This document shows positions 16,590 through 21,375 of a stretch of 21,375 nt of DNA, piece by piece (position 1 is the stretch's first letter; each line of letters begins with the position of its first letter). The position numbers were made by a program, and so were the translations under genes. Origin of the DNA: Roseomonas sp. (GTDB taxonomy: Bacteria > Pseudomonadota > Alphaproteobacteria > Acetobacterales > Acetobacteraceae); the NCBI GenBank assembly GCA_020249415.1, contig JADCFR010000473.1:1-21375 (forward strand). The letters run 5' to 3'. Under the pieces are notes generated by a model. It saw nothing but the letters and a program-made list of their open reading frames with translations, had not been told where the DNA came from and did not search any database.

Positions 16590-16868
16590 ACCGGACCACT
16601 AGCCTAACATGAGAGGTGGCTGCTTGGCTCCCCTCCCGCGCAGGATGAAGTGCCACGGCGAACCGCAATGTCCATCTCCACGCGAAAGCACTCTCGCTGC
16701 GTCTGTTTCGGGGAAGGGTCAAAGCCAAGACAGAAGAAGCTGTTTTGCCGCATGGGGGTCCCGCGCAACGTTTGAATGGCCGTTGCACAACGGCATCAGA
16801 AAACCAATCACAGGCCAAAGCGACGCCATCGGCTCAAAGATTCGTGAGCAAGACTGGAAACATGTATA

Positions 16869-17885
16869 TCAGCCCAGGTATAATGGCTGCGTCACCGCAG
16901 CAGTGCCTTCCATGCCCAGCAGTTCCAGCCTGCCGCTTGCCGGGCACATCATGGCCGCAAGGCGTGATCCCTCATTCGCGATGGGTGGCTTGAGCCAGGC
17001 GAATTCATGCGGCACCGGCCCGGCCAATAGCGCTGTCATGGCGGCGTGGCGTTCGGCGCTATAGCGCCAGCGTGGTGCGCCGGGATTGGCGATGCATTGC
17101 CAGCCATTGGCAGCAACGGCATTGGGGGCCGCTTCGATCACGGCATGCGAGGCTTCCGCCCTTTCAATCACCGCAGCCTCGCCAGGGCGCGTGCCGGCGA
17201 GTGAAAAGATAGCGCCCGCCGCCAGGGGCGTATCGCGCAGCATGGCCAGCGCAGCGGCGTAATCCGGCGCGGTATCGCAAACCAAGCGTATCAGATGTGC
17301 CGGCGGCAGGCCACGATGGCGCCAGCGTGCCGGGCGTGCCGCAAGCCAATCCACGACAAGCCCCAGCAAATCAGCCCCTGCCCAGCGCGCCAGCCGCGCA
17401 ATGGCGCGTTGCGGCAGCGGCGGCTGGTTGATGGCAAGGCAAAAGCGCCCTGGCGCGAGTGCGGTGATCACGCCCGCAAAGCCTGGCCAGCCAAGATTGA
17501 GCCAATCCCCCGCCGGCCCCGCCTGACGAAAGACGCAAAGCCGCTCGCCAAGCCCTTCCAGGGGCCAATCCAGAACGCGGAGCATAAAGGGCGCCTCAGC
17601 AGCACAAAGCCCCACCGTGCAGCCCCATTCGAAGGAAAGGTTCAGCGCGTAAGCACCGGGTCCGGGCAGGGCTGCTGCGATGCCCTCGATCTCCGCGCGC
17701 AGAGGATTGTCGTTGCGGCGGAGCCAATGGCGCGAAAGCCTATCGGCAATCGAAAGCCCGAGCGGCGTATAATGCCCGCGCGCCCAGCGCCAAAGGGATT
17801 CCGCGCGCACCGGCGCGGCGCGCATGGCAGCGAGCGAGGGTTGCCTTTCAGCGCGCAGATCGAAAACGGGAATGGCGGGTAGCAA
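16869..17885 (-). CDS. Ntn-hydrolase-like protein (acid ceramidase/NAAA/AAT-like)
   Basis: The 338-residue product resembles the choloylglycine hydrolase/acid ceramidase/acyltransferase (C45) branch of Ntn hydrolases. After a leader of about 88 residues comes WGCTVGL with the candidate nucleophile C89, exposed in this family by self-cleavage. It is followed by R103 and D106 in LRVLDWPL and the WPGFAGVITALAPGRFCLAINQPP segment with a candidate Asn. The spacing Cys to Arg to Asp (+14, +17) is slightly shorter than the usual +16, +19. I chose the TTG start at 17885, because AGGAG lies 9 bases upstream. The upstream ATG at 18026 would overlap the divergent gene start and adds a basic stretch that looks non-coding. 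Likely activity is amide hydrolysis of an acyl amide or peptide; the substrate is unknown. No signal peptide is obvious. Confidence 0.65.
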   Translation of the reverse strand: MLPAIPVFDLRAERQPSLAAMRAAPVRAESLWRWARGHYTPLGLSIADRLSRHWLRRNDNPLRAEIEGIAAALPGPGAYALNLSFEWGCTVGLCAAEAPFMLRVLDWPLEGLGERLCVFRQAGPAGDWLNLGWPGFAGVITALAPGRFCLAINQPPLPQRAIARLARWAGADLLGLVVDWLAARPARWRHRGLPPAHLIRLVCDTAPDYAAALAMLRDTPLAAGAIFSLAGTRPGEAAVIERAEASHAVIEAAPNAVAANGWQCIANPGAPRWRYSAERHAAMTALLAGPVPHEFAWLKPPIANEGSRLAAMMCPASGRLELLGMEGTAAVTQPLYLG

Positions 17886-18024
17886 TGATGCGAACTCCTG
17901 ATGATTTATCTGGCGAAACTGAAGCCGCTTGTCTGTTACCCCTTGTGAGGAAGTGTGACGCGGGCAAGCGGGTCTGGCAAGGCGCAGTTTCAACCCGCGC
18001 GGTTCTGGCCTATTGCGCCTGAGC
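17886..18024. promoter_or_regulatory. Divergent intergenic region
   Basis: If the TTG start is right, this 139-base gap separates the Ntn-hydrolase gene (minus) from the O-antigen ligase-type gene (plus) and must hold both promoters. I see no strong -35/-10 pair in either direction. Confidence 0.35.
17895..17899 (-). promoter_or_regulatory. Shine-Dalgarno supporting a TTG start
   Basis: AGGAG on the minus strand ends nine bases before TTG 17883-17885, the only well-placed ribosome site in the 5' part of the Ntn-hydrolase frame. Confidence 0.5.
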
Positions 18025-19263
18025 ATGTCTCATCCTGGCCTCCCACTCGCCATCTGCCTGCTCGCGGTACCCTTTGTCGCGGTGTTGCAATCCAAGGCCA
18101 TGACGCCGCTGGCGCTGATCCCCATGGCGATTACGCTTGGGCTTGGTTGGCGCGCCGGCTGGCGGCCAGGCCAGCCGCAAGGCGCGGTGCTGCTGCTTGG
18201 CCTGCTGCTGGCCGGCTGGGCGGGTATTACCGCGCTTTGGGCACCAGAACCGGGGCGCGCGGCGCTTCTCGCCCTGACCCTGGCCGCAATGATGCTGCTG
18301 GCGCATGGCGCGGCGGGGGCGGCGCAAGGGGCGCGGCTGATGCCCTGGATTGGTTTCGGCCTGGTGCTGGGCCTGGCGGCGGCCTTCTTCGATTGGCAAA
18401 GCGGTCATGCGTTGCGCGCTGCCGTGCGCGGGCTCAAGGAGGTGCCGGCGACGCTGATGTTCGGGCTGAAGCCGGCAGCATCGCTGATGGCGCTTTTGCT
18501 GCCCATGGCTTTTGCGATGGCCTGGCCCTGGATCGCGCGCGCGGCACTATTGGCGCTCGGCGCTGGCGTTTTGATCACCCTGCCCGGGGAGACCGCGCGG
18601 CTTGCGACGATTGCCGGCTTGGGCGCGGCGGCTATCAGCCTTGCCGCGCCGCGCCTTGGGCCAAGGCTGGTCGGGGCAGGGGCGGCTTTGGTGATCCTGC
18701 TGATGCCCTTACTCGTCGCTTTTGTGCCGAAAATCCCCTCGGCCAGCCTGCCGCCTTCGGCGGTGCATCGGCTGGTGATCTGGGATTTCGCCGCTGCGCG
18801 CATTGCTGAAAAGCCGATCACCGGCTGGGGCCTGGAAGCCAGCCGCGCCATGCCGGGCGGGCGGGCGCAGCCGGATGCCGCAACGCTGGACCGGCTGAAC
18901 ATCGCCAACCCCGCGCAGCGCGAAGCTCTGGCACTGCCGCATGTGGAGGTGATGCCGTTGCACCCGCATAATGGCGCCTTGCAGCTTTGGCTGGAATTGG
19001 GCGGCATTGGCGCGCTGATCGGCGCGGCGCTGATGCTGGCGCTGGGTGTTGCGGCATCCCGCAGCGCGGCACCGGCAGCCGGGGCGGGGATGCTTGCCTC
19101 CGCCGCCGTCACCGGCATGCTTTCCTTCGGGCTTTGGCAGGCCTGGTGGGTCGCGAGCCTATTGCTGGCCATGGTGGCGCTGGCAGCGCAAAAGCCTTCC
19201 GGCGTTGCAAAATCAGGGTTTTATCCCCCAAACCGCGCAAATTCTCGCGCCAAATCCTCATAA
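18025..19263 (+). CDS. O-antigen ligase / polymerase family membrane protein
   Basis: This 412-residue protein consists mostly of hydrophobic segments (about ten predicted membrane helices) with one larger periplasmic loop. The loop has the Wzy_C/WaaL-type marks HRLVIWDFAAARIAEKPITGWGLE (from H248) and HPHNGALQLWLELGGIGA (from H313); the histidine-containing HPHN motif before a helix is typical of enzymes that transfer or polymerise undecaprenyl-linked glycans at the periplasmic face. It could be a WaaL O-antigen ligase, a Wzy polymerase or a protein-glycan ligase; no glycosyltransferase cluster is present to decide. The ATG at 18025 is preferred over a TTG at 18013; the ribosome site is weak. 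Its 3' end overlaps the convergent rppH by 43 bases. Confidence 0.82.
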   Translation: MSHPGLPLAICLLAVPFVAVLQSKAMTPLALIPMAITLGLGWRAGWRPGQPQGAVLLLGLLLAGWAGITALWAPEPGRAALLALTLAAMMLLAHGAAGAAQGARLMPWIGFGLVLGLAAAFFDWQSGHALRAAVRGLKEVPATLMFGLKPAASLMALLLPMAFAMAWPWIARAALLALGAGVLITLPGETARLATIAGLGAAAISLAAPRLGPRLVGAGAALVILLMPLLVAFVPKIPSASLPPSAVHRLVIWDFAAARIAEKPITGWGLEASRAMPGGRAQPDAATLDRLNIANPAQREALALPHVEVMPLHPHNGALQLWLELGGIGALIGAALMLALGVAASRSAAPAAGAGMLASAAVTGMLSFGLWQAWWVASLLLAMVALAAQKPSGVAKSGFYPPNRANSRAKSS

Positions 19264-19700
19264 ATCGCGCGCTTGAAGGCCACGGCCAGCGCGGGTAATT
19301 CGTCAAGCTGCGCCCAGCGCCAGGCATCGAATTCCGGGTGCGGATCAAGATCAAGCCGGATATCGGCATCATCGCCCAGAAAGCGGAGCGCAAACCATTT
19401 CTGCCTTTGCCCGCGATACCTTCCGCCGAGCGCCTTGCCAATCAGCTCCGGCGGCAGATCATAGAATAGCCAGCCGGGATGTTCGGCCAGGATTTCGGCC
19501 TTGTCGGTGCCGATTTCCTCCTGCAATTCGCGGAAGATCGCGATGGCGGGATCCTCGCCGGCATCCATCCCGCCTTGCGGCAATTGCCAACCGCCCGCCG
19601 CCCCTTCGGCATTGGGCAAATCAGCGCGCCGCGCCACCAGCACCTGCCCCGCCGCATTGAACAGCAGCGCGCCGACATTATCGCGGTAGGGCAGCGTCAT
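19221..19700 (-). CDS. rppH: RNA pyrophosphohydrolase (Nudix)
   Basis: This 159-residue enzyme removes pyrophosphate from 5'-triphosphate ends of mRNA and so starts 5'-end-dependent decay. The Nudix box G-x5-E-x7-REUxEExGU is complete at 43-65 (GGMDAGEDPAIAIFRELQEEIGT). The RppH-specific features are YRDNVGALLFN at the start, GGWQLPQGG before the box, GRYRGQRQKWFALRF and the C-terminal FDAWRWAQLDELPALAVAFKRAIYEDL. Its ATG overlaps the preceding deacetylase-family stop (ATGA). The 3' end runs 43 bases into the convergent membrane-protein gene. Confidence 0.95.
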   Translation of the reverse strand: MTLPYRDNVGALLFNAAGQVLVARRADLPNAEGAAGGWQLPQGGMDAGEDPAIAIFRELQEEIGTDKAEILAEHPGWLFYDLPPELIGKALGGRYRGQRQKWFALRFLGDDADIRLDLDPHPEFDAWRWAQLDELPALAVAFKRAIYEDLAREFARFGG

Positions 19701-20938
19701 TGTGTGCGGGTTTCGGCGGTCTCTGGCGGGCGGCGGATCAGTACTGATACGGGGGCGAGCACCACAGCGCGACGTTCAAGCCCCGCCGCCCAAGCCACCA
19801 GCCGATCCACCACCACCGGGGTCGCGGCATGCGCGAGGCCAAGGGCAGAACCGCGTGCCTTTGCAATAGTCTCAAGCTCTCCAAGGCGGCGTTCGATTTC
19901 CGTCCGGGTCGCGGGTTCATCCAGGATCACATCCACCGAACGGCCCCAGGCCCGCGCCGGCCCGGCAACACCCGGGCGCGCATCCACGAACAACAGGCCA
20001 CGATTGCGGAGTGATTCCTGCAGCGCGAGGTAGCTTTGCTCCATGGCGGCGAAGCGCTCACCCCGCATGCCGCCGACCACGCCGATGGCGCCCACATAGC
20101 CCGGAAAGCGCGACAGCACCCATTCCAGATTGGCCATGTTTTCGGGGGCAGAGCGCCCGGTCAGCAGGGCGCGATTGCCGGGGTCATTCAATGGATAGCC
20201 GGCGGGTTCCAGCGGCAGGCCGATCAGGGTTTCAGCCCCCTTGGCGCGTAGCCGTTCCGCCACCTGAGCCGCTCGCGGCGCATAGGGGGAAATGGCGAAG
20301 GTAACGGCCGGCGGCAGGCGACGAATGGCGTCGTCCGTTTGCGCATTCGAAATGCCGATATCGGCCACGATGATGCCAATGCGCGGGCGGCTATCCTGCC
20401 GATCAAATTGCCCGGCATAGGCGCGGATGGAGGTGCGGCCATCAGCCCCAACGCGCGGCAGCGCGCCAAAGCGCCCCTGTTCCAGCAGGGCGGTATCGGG
20501 CGCGGGGATGGGCCGTGCGGCGGGAAATTCCGGCGCGGCAACCGGCACATCCAGCGGCGGCGGAGCCGGGGCGTCAGGGGTTTGCGCGGGTGCTTCGGCG
20601 ACCGGGGCAGGCTGATCCGGCGCAGCCGGTGCAGGCGCTTCAGCTTGGGCAGCCGATGGGGGCGGCGGCGAAGCTTCGGGCGTCGCGGCGGGCGGGGCTG
20701 GCGTTTCAGCCACCGGCACAGGTGCCGGCACGGGTGGCGGTTCCGCCTGGGCGGGTGCGGGTATGGGTGCGGGTGCGGGGGATGGCGCAGCCTCGGCCAC
20801 TGTCGCCTCACGCGGCTCTGGCGGGCCTAGGTTGTCAAGCCAAAGCCCGCCGCCGCCCAGCAGCAGCAGCACCAAAACCCAAAACAGGCCAAGCCCGCGC
20901 CAGCCGGCGAATACCCGGCGCGGTAATCCTTCTGCCAT
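19697..20938 (-). CDS. Divergent polysaccharide deacetylase family protein
   Basis: This 413-residue protein has an N-terminal cytoplasmic stub and one membrane helix (about 15-36), a long Pro/Ala-rich linker (about 39-150) and a C-terminal domain (about 185-405) of the divergent polysaccharide deacetylase (YibQ-like, DUF610) family. Clear family segments are RIGIIVADIGIS, LPPAVTFAISPYAP, LIGLPLEPAGYPLNDPG and GLLFVDARPG. The usual metal-site patterns are altered: the expected DD is AD (192-193), and the expected N-H-M-G is VVGGMRG (287-293). Location between ctpA and rppH is the common alphaproteobacterial arrangement and suggests an envelope role in the periplasm. The ATG at 20938 is chosen; a GTG immediately before it is equally possible. 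Its stop overlaps the rppH start. Confidence 0.88.
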   Translation of the reverse strand: MAEGLPRRVFAGWRGLGLFWVLVLLLLGGGGLWLDNLGPPEPREATVAEAAPSPAPAPIPAPAQAEPPPVPAPVPVAETPAPPAATPEASPPPPSAAQAEAPAPAAPDQPAPVAEAPAQTPDAPAPPPLDVPVAAPEFPAARPIPAPDTALLEQGRFGALPRVGADGRTSIRAYAGQFDRQDSRPRIGIIVADIGISNAQTDDAIRRLPPAVTFAISPYAPRAAQVAERLRAKGAETLIGLPLEPAGYPLNDPGNRALLTGRSAPENMANLEWVLSRFPGYVGAIGVVGGMRGERFAAMEQSYLALQESLRNRGLLFVDARPGVAGPARAWGRSVDVILDEPATRTEIERRLGELETIAKARGSALGLAHAATPVVVDRLVAWAAGLERRAVVLAPVSVLIRRPPETAETRTQ

Positions 20939-20945
20939 CACACCC

Positions 20946-21375
20946 TCAGCGCTGCCCGCCGCGTGGCGCCGAAGCCATGCCGCGCAGCAGTATCAAAGCC
21001 TGTTGAAGTTGATGATCCGTTTCCGGCTTGGTGGGATCAAAGGCTGGGGCGCCTTCAGCGGGTTGGCGCACCACGCGCTCCAACAGCCCCGCCGGCAGGT
21101 TGAGCGGTGGCGGCGGGATGGGCGCGCGGGTTTCCGCCTGGGTTTCATTGCGGAGTGAGCGGCGCAAATCCGCTTCCCGATCACGCGGCGGCTGGGCGGC
21201 GCGCGTTTCTTCGCGTGTCGCCAGCACTTCTATATCGGGTTCAATCCCCGTCCCCTGGATGGACCGGCCAGAGGGCGTGTAATACCGCGCGGTGGTCAAA
21301 CGAATGGCATCATGACCCGGCACCGGCATCACGGTCTGTACGCTGCCCTTGCCGAAGGATTTCACGCCCACCACC
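20946..21375 (-). CDS. ctpA: C-terminal processing protease CtpA (S41), C-terminal part
   Basis: The last 142 residues are in view; the 5' part lies beyond the right edge. The segment VVGVKSFGKGSVQTVMPV is the S41 motif that includes the catalytic lysine, followed by AIRLTTARYYTPSGRSIQGTGIEPDIEV, the standard end of the protease core. The remaining ~90 residues form an Arg/Glu- and Pro-rich tail ending in SAPRGGQR, typical of alphaproteobacterial CtpA-type proteases. These periplasmic Ser-Lys proteases trim C-termini of envelope proteins such as murein hydrolases. The PDZ domain and catalytic serine are not visible. The stop is 7 bases before the deacetylase-family ATG, implying one operon. 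Confidence 0.93.
   Translation of the reverse strand, partial: VVGVKSFGKGSVQTVMPVPGHDAIRLTTARYYTPSGRSIQGTGIEPDIEVLATREETRAAQPPRDREADLRRSLRNETQAETRAPIPPPPLNLPAGLLERVVRQPAEGAPAFDPTKPETDHQLQQALILLRGMASAPRGGQR

Larger units (their letters stand above)
16493..16868. other. 376-base stretch without a convincing gene
   Basis: This is the longest non-coding stretch in the window. The part next to the adaptor gene (16493-16604) holds repeats, a hairpin and a possible minus-strand -10 (TATAG around 16542-16547). The remainder (16605-16868) appears less GC-rich than the neighbours. It has a short palindromic element GCCGTTG-CA-CAACGGC (16779-16794), with GCAACG at 16765-16770 able to compete for the same arm. 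A 109-codon minus-strand frame across it (16489-16818) shows no recognisable motif or codon bias and overlaps the adaptor start, so I do not call it a gene. Confidence 0.6.

Noticed and set aside
16531..16604. Two direct ACCACTAGCC copies as target-site duplications of a small transposable element
   Set aside because: The 54 bases between them lack terminal inverted repeats, and a third inverted copy exists inside the adaptor gene, which fits regulatory repeats better.
16489..16818. A 109-codon minus-strand frame across the gap upstream of the adaptor gene
   Set aside because: It has no recognisable domain, mixed composition, no ribosome site I would trust, and runs into the adaptor start in another frame.
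17955..18809. A 284-codon plus-strand frame rich in Gly/Ala/Arg
   Set aside because: It overlaps the O-antigen ligase-type gene in another frame, and has no membrane segments or motifs.
1..21375. tRNA, rRNA or CRISPR array
   Set aside because: I saw no cloverleaf with CCA-type end, no rRNA signature and no regularly spaced repeats on reading both strands; a covariance-model scan was not possible here.

Overview
The window is about 21.4 kb of GC-rich, densely packed bacterial chromosome. Protein sequences, the gene pairs dapF–mtaB–ftsY and ctpA–divergent polysaccharide deacetylase–rppH, and the rpmI–rplT–pheS–pheT block point to an alphaproteobacterium. Rhodospirillales, probably Acetobacteraceae (Roseomonas-like), is my inference from overall protein flavour, not something I could test. 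I found no rRNA, tRNA, CRISPR array, intact transposon or prophage gene.

Layout: (1) 1-596 (+) is the 3' part of a proline-rich TonB-type protein, meeting a small hypothetical gene (minus) tail to tail inside an 11-bp tandem repeat. (2) 1003-6358 (minus) is a run of six tightly packed genes. In transcription order they are dapF, mtaB, ftsY (overlapping or abutting starts and stops), then an AhpD-like peroxidase-related protein, a creatininase-family amidohydrolase and a 2-keto-4-pentenoate hydratase/FAH-type protein. (3) 6420-7040 (minus) is a lone CheZ-type chemotaxis phosphatase. (4) 7287-11527 (+) is the translation block rpmI, rplT, pheS, pheT, with two strong hairpins between rplT and pheS, followed by lepA (11660-13465). 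(5) 13558-16492 (minus) is a three-gene tripartite export operon: HlyD-type adaptor, FtsX/MacB-type permease, LolD-type ATPase, joined by ATGA overlaps. The permease carries an in-frame TGA that removes its last membrane helix, although the frame beyond the TGA is still clearly coding. (6) 16493-16868 is a 376-base stretch without a convincing gene, holding repeated GCTAGTGGT motifs and hairpins in front of the adaptor gene. (7) 16869-17885 (minus) is an Ntn-hydrolase-like protein, divergent from an O-antigen ligase-type membrane protein (18025-19263, +). (8) 19221-21375 (minus) is ctpA (partial), a divergent polysaccharide deacetylase-family protein and rppH, in one operon.

Most of the window is housekeeping: lysine/peptidoglycan precursor synthesis, tRNA modification, membrane targeting, ribosome assembly, Phe-tRNA charging, mRNA 5' processing and envelope maintenance. 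The observations most worth a second look are the in-frame stop in the export permease, the inverted and direct repeats around the adaptor start codon, an unusual insertion in the PheT B5 domain, the loss of the usual metal-binding signatures in the deacetylase-family protein, and the hairpin pair ahead of pheS. I did not find a clear, wholly new multi-gene system.
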